DNA of 64,000 nucleotides from Epithemia pelagica (taxonomy: Eukaryota > Bacillariophyta > Bacillariophyceae > Surirellales > Surirellaceae), in the NCBI GenBank assembly GCA_946965045.2, contig OX337235.1, forward strand, positions 744,001 through 808,000, read 5' to 3'. Positions 1 to 9,970 of the stretch are shown here, one piece after another. The first letter of the stretch is position 1. Every line of letters begins with the position of its first letter. The notes beneath the pieces are model-generated. The model had not been told where the DNA came from. It saw only the letters and a list, made by a program, of their open reading frames with translations, and did not search any database. The position numbers and the translations under genes are program-made.

Positions 1-84
1 TCCACACTTCTGTGTTTTTTTGCCTGTGTTTTGCTCTGAACCTCTCCTGCTTCTGGCTCTCTTGCTTTCCTTTTGCCTGCCACC

Positions 85-1639
85 ATGTCTTCATCCACTG
101 CCCCTGAAAATCCCAAGGAAGATTTCAAGGCTGCCGTTAAACGCTGTGGATACAATGATGCCACCGTTACCTACATCATTGAGCAGGGTTTTGATGATGC
201 TCAATTGTTCATGACTGCTGCGGTCCATCAAGTGCCGTCGATGTTGAAGATGATGGCAAAGACCCCTCCAGAGAACGGGGCCTTTCCCTTCAGTGCTAAC
301 CTGCAGCTCCACGGCTTCCGAATGTGGCTCGAATACCGTTTGTCTCGTGGTCAGGCTCTTAAAGTCTCACTTTTCTCTGATCCGCCCCTGATCAAGAAAT
401 GGACCAAACGTACCCAGGAACTGTTTGCACTCAACAAGGAAGTTGCCTCCGATGAACTGACCCCACCGAAAGAGTTGACTTCGTTTACTCAGTGGGAGGT
501 GTTTAACGATGCCTTGCTCACGTTCCTCGCACAGCATCGCAATCCCACAACGGGTGTCCCTTTGACTTACATCCTTCGTTAAACTAAGCCTGTCGGTTCT
601 AAAAGCAAGGAATGCTGCCTACGATACTATCGATGACGATTTGATTGCTACTACTATCCTGCAAGGTGATCAGTATGCCCTTGACAATCAACGCGTCTTC
701 ACACTGATGAAACCTTTCCTTGTTGGCGGACCTGGCCTGACGTTCATCAAGCCACACCAAAAGAAGAAGGACGGCCGTGAGGCGTATCTTGCGTTGACTC
801 GCCAAGCTACTGGAACAGCAGCTGTCACCATCCGCAAGAAAGAAGCATACGCTGCTATTGCCGACGCAAAGTTTACAGGCCGCGGTCGTTTCTCGTATCA
901 ACAATATGTTCACCGCCATCAGAAAGCTCATAATACGTTGGCTGAACTTGATGAACCCGTTGCCAAAACCAAAAAGGTAACCGATTTCCTCAAAGGTATA
1001 TCGGATCCCTCTTTGGCGGCGGGAAAGACGGTCGTCAACGGTGACGCAGCAAAGCTTTCTGATTTTGAAGCATGCCAGCAGTATTTTGGCACGTTGATTG
1101 CTGCATCCCGTACCGACAAGACCAATGACGAGAATCGAAAGATTGCTGGTGTGGGTACGACTAAGACTAGTGGAAAGAAGAATGGTCGTAACAAGCAGAA
1201 TAAAAAGAAGACGCGTCATTACAGTTTGGATGAATGGCGCAAGCTCTCTGATGAAGAGAAGGCCGAAATCCTCCGTGCCCGTAAAGAACAGAAAGACAAA
1301 GAACAGAAAGACGCTAATGGAAAGCGCAAGGCCGGAGCCGTGCGAACTGAAGATGAAAATGGCTCTCGCAAGTTGAGTAAAACTGAAACTCCAAAGTCTG
1401 ATGACATGAAATTGGAGACCACTGACCTGGATGGGGACGACGCGCCGAACCATTCCGAGCCTGATCCTCCTGTTGCTGATGAACCGACTGTTCCCAAAAC
1501 CTCAGCCGGAAACAGTTTCGGACGCTTTGCCCATAGTAAAAAAGGATCTACAAAGCCGCACAACCCTGATGAAACCAAGGAGCCTACAACTGCCGTTGCG
1601 AAAGCTGCCCTTGCTGATAAGGCCACAAAGCAGACCTGA
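85..1639 (+). pseudogene. gag: Gag capsid-type polyprotein, frameshifted
   Basis: The best start is the ATG at 85, in a CCACCATG context. The first frame stops with TAA at 580-582. The neighbouring frame is open through this point and continues as a typical diatom copia Gag (AYDTIDDDL, then GRFSYQQYVHRHQKAHN at about residue 275) until TGA at 1637-1639. A single-base indel near 578 would join the two parts into a protein of about 518 residues. The C-terminal third is Lys/Glu-rich (HYSLDEWRKLSDEEKAEIL) and has no CCHC knuckle. Programmed frameshifting is possible, but no slippery heptamer is obvious at the junction, so a lesion is more likely. Confidence 0.82.
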
Positions 1640-1645
1640 GGCTGT

Positions 1646-4426
1646 GTGCCCAGTGATGAAATTGATAAAACAAATCTTATCCGTCCACATTTCTCACTTG
1701 TAGGCACCCCTACCTTCAGCTTAGCCTTTGCACACCGTTTATGTGCTGCCGTATCACAGTCCCATACCACTGATCCGATTGATCTGACATGTGAAATGGA
1801 CTCGCATGCTGACACTTGTTGTGTTGGTCGCAACTTTGTGAAATTCAGGGAACCTGACCGTTACATCACTGTTTCCCCACTCTCAGAGGAATATAAACCC
1901 CTCGAGCGTATCCCCGTCACCACGACCGCCACTGTCTGGACTGATGCCCACAACAATAGTTATCTATTGCTGTTTCACGAGTCGTTATTCTTCGGGGACC
2001 GATTGTCCCAATCATTGATTTGTCCCAATCAACTGCGTTCAAACGGCCTCATTGTCCATGATGTGCTGCGTCAGTTTGACCCTTACAGCACACACAGCAT
2101 TCGTATTCCCGATGCTGACCTGACCATTCCTCTAGAAATGTCCGGTGTTATCTCTGGCTTCGCGACCACGAAGCCAACCCCGGAGGAGCTCAAGTCGCTC
2201 CCACGGATAGTCATGACTGCTGATTCGGTGTGGCACCCTCATTCGTCCACCTTTGCTGCCGCGGAGGAGAAAGCCAATGCATCCAATGCATCTGCTGTCC
2301 GCCAAGTTGATCCGAATTCGATTGCCGCATCCTGTGTCCCGCGATTGGTTGCTGCCGTCCGATCATACGACGAAACCTATGGCTATTGCATGGAACTTGA
2401 GAATGACGAGGATGAACTATGCAACCGCTTAGTTGCTGCCGTTCGAGTGTCCCATCCACCGAGTGCCGAGGACACTGTGGACATTGAGGACCTTGATCCC
2501 GACGAATACTTTCTCAAAGCCGTTAAGTCTGCTTCGTCACGACCAACAAAAGCCGTAAAAGTCTTGCCATCTTCTTCTCAGACTGTACTTGATCCCCAGA
2601 CCTTGTCTTCTCGATGGAATGTCGGCCTTACTAAGGCCAAGAAGACTTTACAAGTGACAACCCAGGCTGGGGTCCGAAATGTCCTTGTCCCATCCGAACG
2701 CAAGGTCCAAAAGAAAGCTCCATGGCTCAAATTCCCGAATGTCAAGGGACGATGGTTTTGCGACAAGATGTTCTCCAAGTGCCCATCGCTTGATCTTCAC
2801 ACGGGTGCTTCCGTATTTACTGATGGAAAGGGCTATGATTTTGTCTATCCCTGGAAATCAAAGAAGCAACACCCTGAAGGTCTGATGTCCCTTATCCAGA
2901 ATGTCGGAATTCCTCAGACGTTAATTTCTGATGGTGCGCAAGAGCTATTTCATGGACGTTCTCGTGAGATCTGTAATGAGTACCGTATCAAACAAGACGT
3001 GACCGTCCCATACAGTCAATGGCAGAATGCCGCCGAAGCTAGCATCCGTGAGTTGAAGAAAGGTGTTATTAGGAAGTTACGTCAAACTGGTGCACCACGA
3101 CGCACATGGTCCTATGCGCTGAAGTGGGTTGCCTCTGTCCGCCAGTTAACTGCCTCTGATATCCCTGAACTTAATGGACGAACGCCATTTGAACACGTTC
3201 TTGGATCGACACCCGACATCTCTCCCATGGCTTTGTTTGATTTCTATCAACCTGTATACTATTATACGCCGTCGCATGACTTCCCTCATGAGCGTAAATG
3301 TATTGGGCGCTGGCTTGGTCTTGCCGATGACTGTATTGATGACATGGCCTTCAACGTCTTGACAGAGAAAGGTCGAGTTATTGTCCGAAAAGATGTGTGG
3401 GCAATCCCTGACGACGATATGAAAAATCCCACAATCCGTCAACAACTGGAAGTCTATGATGGTCTCATCAAGACTCTCCTCGTGGATACATCACTGTCTT
3501 CCGATGAAGATGCCGCCAACGTTTCCCCTGATCCACCCGATGATTTCTTTGGAGAAGACGAAAGCGAATCTCTCTTTCCTGCTGCTCTTGACTCCGATAC
3601 ACCTCTCCCTGATGCTGACGACTACACTCCGGAGGTGTTAGACGAATATCTCACAGCCGAAGTCATGCTGCCGCATGGCGGGGACCAGGCCAGAGCCAAG
3701 ATCATAGGCCGCTCCAAAGATGAACATGGCCGACCAATTGGCAAACGTGATCCAAATCCAATCTTAGACACACGTTTCTATGACGTGCTGTATCCCGATG
3801 GATCGACCGAATCTCTTGCTGCCAATCTCATTGCCGAGAACCTTTACTCTCAAGTCGACACTGAGGGCAACTCCTATGCCATTGTAAAGGATATCATTGG
3901 ACATCGCAAAACCAAGGACGCTGTCCTCCAAACGGATCCGGACTGGTTGAATGGCCGTAAACGCCATACAACCGTTGGTTGGGAACATGAGTGTGAACTC
4001 TCCGATGGTTCTACTGTTTGGATCCCTCTCAAAGATCTCAAAAACGATTCGCCTGTACAACTAGCCGAATATGCCGTTGCGGTGGGGCTTGCCAAAGAAC
4101 CGGCCTATGCCTGGTGGGTTCCACATACGTTACGCAAACGTGGTGTAATTCTTGCGAAAGTAAAATCTCGCTATTGGAAACGTACCCACAAATATGGTAT
4201 TGAACTGCCCAAAACCGTTCAAGAAGCTCTTGAGATTGATCGTCGAACGGGGACTGATTTCTGGCGGAAAGCCATTGAAAAGGAGATGAAAAATGTTCGC
4301 ATTGCCTTTGAATTCCGTGATGATGACAAAGTACCAATTGGATACAAACATATCCCATGTCATATGGTCTTTGATATCAAGTCTGGAAGAACGTGTCAAG
4401 TACATCTACCGAAAGACAAATTCTGA
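1646..4426 (+). CDS. pol: Pol, 5' part: aspartic protease, integrase, start of reverse transcriptase
   Basis: This frame is the same as the second Gag frame and is separated from it only by the TGA at 1637-1639, so it has no good start of its own. The protease motif DSHADT is at 1799, with His where retropepsins usually have Gly. The integrase core covers about 2800-3200; its likely catalytic acids are in FTDGKGYD, LISDGAQEL and QNAAEASIRELKKG. A linker follows, then the first RT segment (FWRKAIEKEM, then IPCHMVFDIKSG, about 4260-4388). The frame ends at TGA 4424-4426 just where RT should continue with a RKARLVA-type motif. That motif is absent here and appears about 660 bp later in another frame. 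Confidence 0.85.
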   Translation: MPSDEIDKTNLIRPHFSLVGTPTFSLAFAHRLCAAVSQSHTTDPIDLTCEMDSHADTCCVGRNFVKFREPDRYITVSPLSEEYKPLERIPVTTTATVWTDAHNNSYLLLFHESLFFGDRLSQSLICPNQLRSNGLIVHDVLRQFDPYSTHSIRIPDADLTIPLEMSGVISGFATTKPTPEELKSLPRIVMTADSVWHPHSSTFAAAEEKANASNASAVRQVDPNSIAASCVPRLVAAVRSYDETYGYCMELENDEDELCNRLVAAVRVSHPPSAEDTVDIEDLDPDEYFLKAVKSASSRPTKAVKVLPSSSQTVLDPQTLSSRWNVGLTKAKKTLQVTTQAGVRNVLVPSERKVQKKAPWLKFPNVKGRWFCDKMFSKCPSLDLHTGASVFTDGKGYDFVYPWKSKKQHPEGLMSLIQNVGIPQTLISDGAQELFHGRSREICNEYRIKQDVTVPYSQWQNAAEASIRELKKGVIRKLRQTGAPRRTWSYALKWVASVRQLTASDIPELNGRTPFEHVLGSTPDISPMALFDFYQPVYYYTPSHDFPHERKCIGRWLGLADDCIDDMAFNVLTEKGRVIVRKDVWAIPDDDMKNPTIRQQLEVYDGLIKTLLVDTSLSSDEDAANVSPDPPDDFFGEDESESLFPAALDSDTPLPDADDYTPEVLDEYLTAEVMLPHGGDQARAKIIGRSKDEHGRPIGKRDPNPILDTRFYDVLYPDGSTESLAANLIAENLYSQVDTEGNSYAIVKDIIGHRKTKDAVLQTDPDWLNGRKRHTTVGWEHECELSDGSTVWIPLKDLKNDSPVQLAEYAVAVGLAKEPAYAWWVPHTLRKRGVILAKVKSRYWKRTHKYGIELPKTVQEALEIDRRTGTDFWRKAIEKEMKNVRIAFEFRDDDKVPIGYKHIPCHMVFDIKSGRTCQVHLPKDKF

Positions 4427-6560
4427 TGTTGATGAGATGATATCCTATAATCAACTCATGGAGTATATCGAACGAGATAACCAAGCTCAAACCTCTGGAG
4501 ATAATCTTTTCAGGTTCAGGGATGTCATTGCCCATCAAGGCCCACTGAACACAACTGATCCAGATTACAAGGGGAGCAAATATAATTTGCTTGTTGATTG
4601 GGAAACTGGGGAGACTACCTATGAACCTTTATCACTCATCGCCAATGATGATCCGATCACTGTAGCAATTTATGGAAAGAAACATGGTTTACTCAACGAA
4701 CCTGGATGGAAGCATTTGAAACGTTATGTCAAAACAAGCAAACGTCTCATTCGAGCAGCCAAACAGTCAAGGATTAAACAAGTTCATCATTCCGTCAAGT
4801 ATAAGTTTGGATTCCAAGTACCACGCAATTATGAGGAAGCTGTCGCTCTTGATAAACAACATGGCAACACAAAGTGGCAGGATGCAACAGAATTAGAATT
4901 GTCACAGATCCAGTCCTACAAGACATTCAAGGATTTTGGGAAAGCCATCTTCATTAAAGGGAAAGTATCCAATGCACCTGAAGGATATCATAAGATACGT
5001 GTACATCTTGTCTTTGACGTAAAACATGATGGACGACATAAAGCAAGACTTGTCGCAGATGGACATCTCACGAAAGAACCTGTTGAGACAATCTATTCAG
5101 GTGTTGTTTCCATTCGCAACCTCCGCATTGCCTTATTCCTGGGTACTTTGAATGACTTGGAAATATGGGGAGCAGATATTGGAAATGCATATCTGGAAGC
5201 CTTGACAGGGGAGAAAATTTTCATTGTCGCAGGACCTGAATTCAAGGAATTAGAAGGTCACATCCTGATTATATACAAGGCACTTTATGGATTGAAGTCA
5301 TCAGGCGCACGCTGGCATGATGTCTTATTCGATGTTTTGACAGACATGGGATTTTCACCAAGCAAAGCAGATCCGGATATCTGGATGAGGAAAGCACCTG
5401 GAGAAGACTGTTACGAATACATTGCCGTATACGTTGATGACTTAGCCATTATTTCTACTGATCCTGGGAATATCTGCAAGATCCTGAAGGAGAAATACAA
5501 CTTCAAACTCAAAGGAGATGGACCTATTGATTTCCATTTGGGATGTTGTTACACCAAGGATTCTGATGGAACATTAGTAGCAGATCCAAGACGCTACATT
5601 GGTAAGATGATGGACACTTTTGAACGAATCTTCAAGGAGAAACCCAAGAAAGCCAAAACACCTCTTATTGGTGGAGACCATCCTGAATTGGATGATTCTG
5701 AGCTCCTTGATGAAGAAGGTACTAGCCATTTCCAAACTCTGATTGGACAACTCCAATGGGTGATCACTATTGGTCGTTTCGACGTCTTCACCGCTACAAT
5801 GACGCTATCACGCTTTCGCGCTGCTCCGAGGAAAGGACATCTTGATAGAGCCAAGCGTATCTATGGATACCTTGCACATCTCCCAGAAGGCGCAATCAGA
5901 TTTAGGATTGGAGAGCCTGATTATTCAAGTCTTCCTACCCAAGAATTTGATTGGACTCGCACTGCCTATTCGAATGCAAGTGAACGTATTCCTGAAGACT
6001 GCCCAACACCTCTTGGCCGCTATGTTACCACAACTCATTATGTTGATGCCAATCTCATGCATGACATAGTCACTGGTAAATCCGTCACTGCTGTTCTACA
6101 TTTGTTGAACGGAACACCTATTGACTGGTACAGCAAGAGACAGAGCACGGTGGAAACTGCTACCTATGGATCCGAGTTTGTGGCTGCAAGGACAGCAATA
6201 GATCAGATTACAGAATTACGACATTCTCTCCGCTACCTTGGAGTACCTATCCGAGAGCGAAGTTACATGTACGGAGATAACAGATCCGTTGTGCTCAATG
6301 CAACCGTTCCTCATTCCATACTATCCAAGAGACACCATCTTCTGTCATACCACCGAGTTCGTGAAGCCATCGCAGCAAAGTATGTTGCATTCTACTGGAA
6401 AGATGGAAAGACCAACCCTGCCGATATCCTTAGCAAACATTGGGATTTCGTATCTATTTGGCCCATGCTCAAGCCATTGCTGTTTTGGAAAGGAGAAGTT
6501 CAAGATCTCAACAAATCCAATGATGACAAGGCTGAAACGACAAGTTGTGGGGAGTGTTAG
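4405..6560 (+). CDS. pol: Pol, 3' part: reverse transcriptase and RNase H (second lineage)
   Basis: This frame is open from 4293, but copia-like sequence begins near 4405. It starts with its own linker (VDWETGETTYEPLSLI) and its own RT N-terminus (KWQDATELELSQIQSY, then IRVHLVFDVKHDGRHKARLVADGH at about 4990-5065). This repeats the RT segment already present at 4260-4388. The RT catalytic YVDDL is at 5430-5444 and GLKSSGARWHD at about 5290. RNase H follows, with YVDANLMHD at about 6040 and YMYGDNRSV at about 6270. The stop is TAG 6558-6560, which overlaps the first bases of the LTR. Codon choice looks more A/T-rich than in the 5' part, consistent with a separate origin. Confidence 0.88.
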
Positions 6561-7173
6561 AATTCTCACCGTCTATGGTGGTTAGATTCTACATCTCATC
6601 GATTCCCCATGTCACATAGCCTCGTGCTATCGCATCATGCCCTCTAGCTTCGAGCTATGTTTCCTAGCTTCGCGCTATATCGACCTATATTTCTTCGCAA
6701 ATCATGAAAAGTGAGAATAGATTGACGAACTCACTCTCAAGACTAAACTGGGTCGTGCGGTATTACAACGGACGTAAATTTGGCCGTTGCTCGGACATTA
6801 TACTAACGCCCTAAGCGTACGCGCCCGAAATCATCGAGCGCGCCCAAGCGACATCCGAGCGCTATCCGCATCTATCCGATCCAACGGTCTAAGTATCCCA
6901 AGCACGACACACGATCACGCGAGACCATATTTCCATTCCCACAATCTCCAAATTGTCAACAAGCTGCGCGCCATGAAAACAACTATGCCAACCCAAAGCA
7001 AGAGCTGTTGACCCTGTATATGTTATCCGCCCACATATACATGTCATATACATCACATGAATCAACTCCAACTATTCCAAACCTGTTGCCGCCAAGAACC
7101 TATGACACATGACCCTTGGCAGGACCGAACATTTCACGTAGACCTATCGTAGTAATCAACACACAATCTAACA
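6555..7173 (+). repeat. 3' LTR of the copia element
   Basis: The sequence begins TGTTAG at 6555 and ends CTAACA at 7173, a perfect 6-bp inverted terminal pair with the standard TG...CA ends, 619 bp long. A purine-rich tract (GTTGTGGGGAG, 6544-6554) lies directly before it, where a polypurine tract belongs. The pol stop codon reads into the LTR by three bases or so. The 5' LTR is outside the window, so identity between the two cannot be checked. The next bases, ATATC, would be the 3' copy of a 5-bp target duplication. Confidence 0.75.
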
Positions 7174-7312
7174 ATATCACCATTTATCACATCTTCTTTT
7201 GTGTCCCGACTATCCTTCTGATAGACTTCGACTTGCTTGCTTCTCTGACCCTGAGAAGCTTGTATCGGTTGGTGACCTACCTGATTGTCTGCTCTACCGA
7301 GCATCAATGTCC

Positions 7313-9970
7313 CTACGATTCAGAAAGAATTGTAACAAAAAGAGATAATGCTTTTCTGAAATTTGTCATGTGTTCGTTTGTGCTGTCTTTCCAGGAAGTG
7401 AAGTGTCGTTGGTGGACAGCGGGGATGGGGTTTTCTGTAGAAGACGCGAGATGGATTGCTCTGGCCGTTTGTGTGAGGAAACGAGGGTATGCAGCTGTTG
7501 CTGCCTGTTGATAGCCCAGGCCCCCTAGTCGTTGGGGCATGGTTGCGATAAGGGTGGAGGTCTCGGTGATTTGGTGCTCGGGTAGTGAGGTTAGTTTTGC
7601 GAGGAAGCTGGCGACGAGTTTTTCCGTCCGTTGTGTTGTTGGGCTTGTCCACAGGGTTGTCCTTGGATCTTGGTTCGGGTTGGCTAAAAGGATGTCCGAT
7701 GGCAGGAGGTGCATGATGGACGAGATCATTGTGTATTTGAAGAGGCTGTGTTGTGTCTGGAGGTCGTTCAGTTGGGTCAGACAGTCCATCTTGTTGTACA
7801 TATTGTCGAGTTTTTGGTTGATGTATTGTTGCGCAAACGATTGGGACCCGATTGGTTGTCCGAGGAATCTCACTCCATGTGTTATTTCCGCTTTGTCAGG
7901 GTTGTTGGGTGAGAGAAATGCAAGAGCTTGTTGGAGGTTCCGTTGTTGTTCTGGCTTGAGGTTGTTGCTTGGCGAGATGCCAGTTGTTGAAGTAAGTATG
8001 GTTGTTTTGTTTTTGTTGAGGATGATTCCGAGTGGTTTGCCAAGCTCTTCGAAGCGTTGGAGAAACCAGAGAAGGTCACAGTGGGGTAAGCAGACCGAAG
8101 TATCGTCCATGATCGATGCGGTGTGGCCGATGCCTCCCATAGTGTCGTCGTATGAGTCGTGGCTCACTTTTCTTTGTTGCGCTCGTTTCGCTTGCTCTTT
8201 ATTGAGTTTGTTGGTCAACGCCAGGAGGACGAGACAGGAAAAAAGGGGGCTCAAGGGACACCCTTGAGGGAATCCCTCTTCTTGGGTAAGGTATCTGGCG
8301 TTTTTATTTTCGTCGAAGTACCATTGGTTACATGGGCTGTTTGTCAGCAGATCAAACAAGGGGACAAGTTGTGTTGTGGCTTCGTCCTCCAGCAGTATTT
8401 TCCGCGCTTCGGTTCTGCTTACGTTAGTGAACATGTTTGTAAGATCAAGCATCACCAGGGCTCTGGAGGGCGTTTTGTTGTTGTTGTCTGCGTCGTTTGT
8501 GTTTTCGCTGTTTGTTTGTCGTTCGATATATTCGTTTACCGCCATGGCGGTGGATTGTGCCACGAAATCGACTCCGCCAGGCGTTTGTATGCCGTACTGG
8601 CCTCCTTGCAACAAGAGCGGGCGTATGTCATCGGTGAGTTGGACCAAAGCAGCTTTTGCGGCTACTCGTCGAATGGCTGTTCCAATGCCGATTGGTCTCA
8701 GGCGTTCGAGGTTGTTGATGTCTTTATGCAGAGCGAGAAAATAATTGCTCGCGAGAATGGTTTGGATCGTTGGCGGGACCTGTGCTGTGACCACCAATTG
8801 GATCATGGATTTGATACTATTGAAGTATGGCCGTGTGGCGTCGGGGGACCGGGTTGTTCTGTGTAACGCCATAGAGACGAGAATGTCGGTGCTGGTGGAG
8901 AAAGGACCTGCGGCCGTTCCCGGCTTCATTTGCCGGAGTGCCGTTTCAAACTTGTTGTCTTGAAGCTTGAGGTATTGTGCCGCTGGTGGTGGCATTGTTG
9001 TTTGTCCGTGTGAACGGGTTGCTGGTGGGGGCTGTTGTCTTTCTGGGAAAAGTTCCTTTTGGCATTTTTGGATTCGGGGAGGGGTGAGGGTAGCCGGTGG
9101 CGTGTTGGTCGTCAATCGTTTGACGGCGGCTCTGTAGTTACCGAGATCGGCCAGTTGTTGCGCCGAGCTGGTTTTCCATTGTGGGAGTTGGTCTGGTGGT
9201 GATGATTGCTGTTGTTGGCGTCGTTGTTGCCTGTTTTTCTTCTTGTTGTTGTGGTTGGTCAGTTTCGGAAGCGGTGTTGGATTCCATATGGTTTGGTACA
9301 GTTCTTCGATTCTTCCTGCTTTCAGGAGGGACAGTCGGGCGCGGAAGGCGTTGGTGTAAGTTCGATGCACTGTGTTTGTGATCGGTGCTAAGAGCAGGGG
9401 CTCTAGCAGAATCAGCAGCTTCCAGAAAGGGTTGGCGTCGGTGTCATGTTGTTGTGGTCGTTCGTCTCGGATGACGGCCTGGGTGAGAGGTGGTGTTGCT
9501 GCAAGGAGCCAGGAGATCACGTTGTTGTATGTGGAGTAGAATTCTGCTCTCAAAGGCGGCTTCAGTTTGTGCCATAAGCTGCGTCGAAAAGGCGGTGGTG
9601 TAAGTTGTAGTTGGTGCAAGTAAGCTAGACTTTTCTTCCAGTTGGTTTCTGTCTCTGGTTGCGCATGTCGGTAGGTATGTAGGACTAATTGAGTGTTCGT
9701 TTGGGTCCTACTATGCTTTTTTGTTACGTGTTGTCTTAGATGGCCTTCCGTCGTGAATATGGCCGTGGTTGTGTCACAGGTTTGGCATGGATAAAAACCA
9801 TGCTTGTTGCAGTACGATGGTGTCAGATAATCAGATGGGTGTGTTTCGTTGTGGGCGGTGATCAGGTGTTCTTTGATAGAAGCGTGGGGGTTGCTTGTGA
9901 ATCGAGGCACTTTCCATGGACAGTCTGGGACTGGGCAGTGTCTCGGTGGTGTTGTCGTTGGTTTACTCAT
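7313..9970 (-). CDS. ORF2: C2H2 zinc fingers plus reverse transcriptase
   Basis: The chosen start is the ATG at 9970, which overlaps the ORF1 stop in the string ATGAGTAA; it gives 885 residues. Two C2H2 fingers lie at the N-terminus (CPVPDCPW...HLITAH and YPCQTC...HLRQHVTKKH, within residues 10-90). The RT domain follows: motif A VMLDLTNMFTNVSR, then FPQGCPLSPLF, then the catalytic pair in IMDDTSV (normally F/Y-A-D-D), then the palm-end segment LGIILNKNKTTIL. The C-terminus ends at FVTILSES without the CCHC plus PD..D pattern of restriction-like endonucleases and without an AP-endonuclease domain, so the copy is either 3'-truncated in coding terms or belongs to an endonuclease-poor group. Confidence 0.85.
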   Translation of the reverse strand: MSKPTTTPPRHCPVPDCPWKVPRFTSNPHASIKEHLITAHNETHPSDYLTPSYCNKHGFYPCQTCDTTTAIFTTEGHLRQHVTKKHSRTQTNTQLVLHTYRHAQPETETNWKKSLAYLHQLQLTPPPFRRSLWHKLKPPLRAEFYSTYNNVISWLLAATPPLTQAVIRDERPQQHDTDANPFWKLLILLEPLLLAPITNTVHRTYTNAFRARLSLLKAGRIEELYQTIWNPTPLPKLTNHNNKKKNRQQRRQQQQSSPPDQLPQWKTSSAQQLADLGNYRAAVKRLTTNTPPATLTPPRIQKCQKELFPERQQPPPATRSHGQTTMPPPAAQYLKLQDNKFETALRQMKPGTAAGPFSTSTDILVSMALHRTTRSPDATRPYFNSIKSMIQLVVTAQVPPTIQTILASNYFLALHKDINNLERLRPIGIGTAIRRVAAKAALVQLTDDIRPLLLQGGQYGIQTPGGVDFVAQSTAMAVNEYIERQTNSENTNDADNNNKTPSRALVMLDLTNMFTNVSRTEARKILLEDEATTQLVPLFDLLTNSPCNQWYFDENKNARYLTQEEGFPQGCPLSPLFSCLVLLALTNKLNKEQAKRAQQRKVSHDSYDDTMGGIGHTASIMDDTSVCLPHCDLLWFLQRFEELGKPLGIILNKNKTTILTSTTGISPSNNLKPEQQRNLQQALAFLSPNNPDKAEITHGVRFLGQPIGSQSFAQQYINQKLDNMYNKMDCLTQLNDLQTQHSLFKYTMISSIMHLLPSDILLANPNQDPRTTLWTSPTTQRTEKLVASFLAKLTSLPEHQITETSTLIATMPQRLGGLGYQQAATAAYPRFLTQTARAIHLASSTENPIPAVHQRHFTSWKDSTNEHMTNFRKALSLFVTILSES

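Larger units (their letters stand above)
1..7173 (+). mobile_element. Ty1/copia LTR retrotransposon, CoDi-like, 5'-incomplete and mosaic
   Basis: The domain order is Gag, protease, integrase, reverse transcriptase, RNase H, then a 3' LTR, which is the copia order. The 5' LTR and primer-binding site would lie before position 1. The coding region is broken three times: a frameshift in gag near 578-582, a TGA between gag and pol at 1637-1639, and a frame change at about 4390-4430. At the last point the N-terminal RT segment occurs twice, so the 3' half seems to come from a different copia lineage. Gag shows no CCHC zinc knuckle. The copy is probably dead. Confidence 0.9.

Noticed and set aside
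1637-1660. The gag-pol TGA as a proven readthrough signal
   Set aside because: gag and pol are in the same frame, so readthrough is possible, but the element has other breaks and no known readthrough context was seen.
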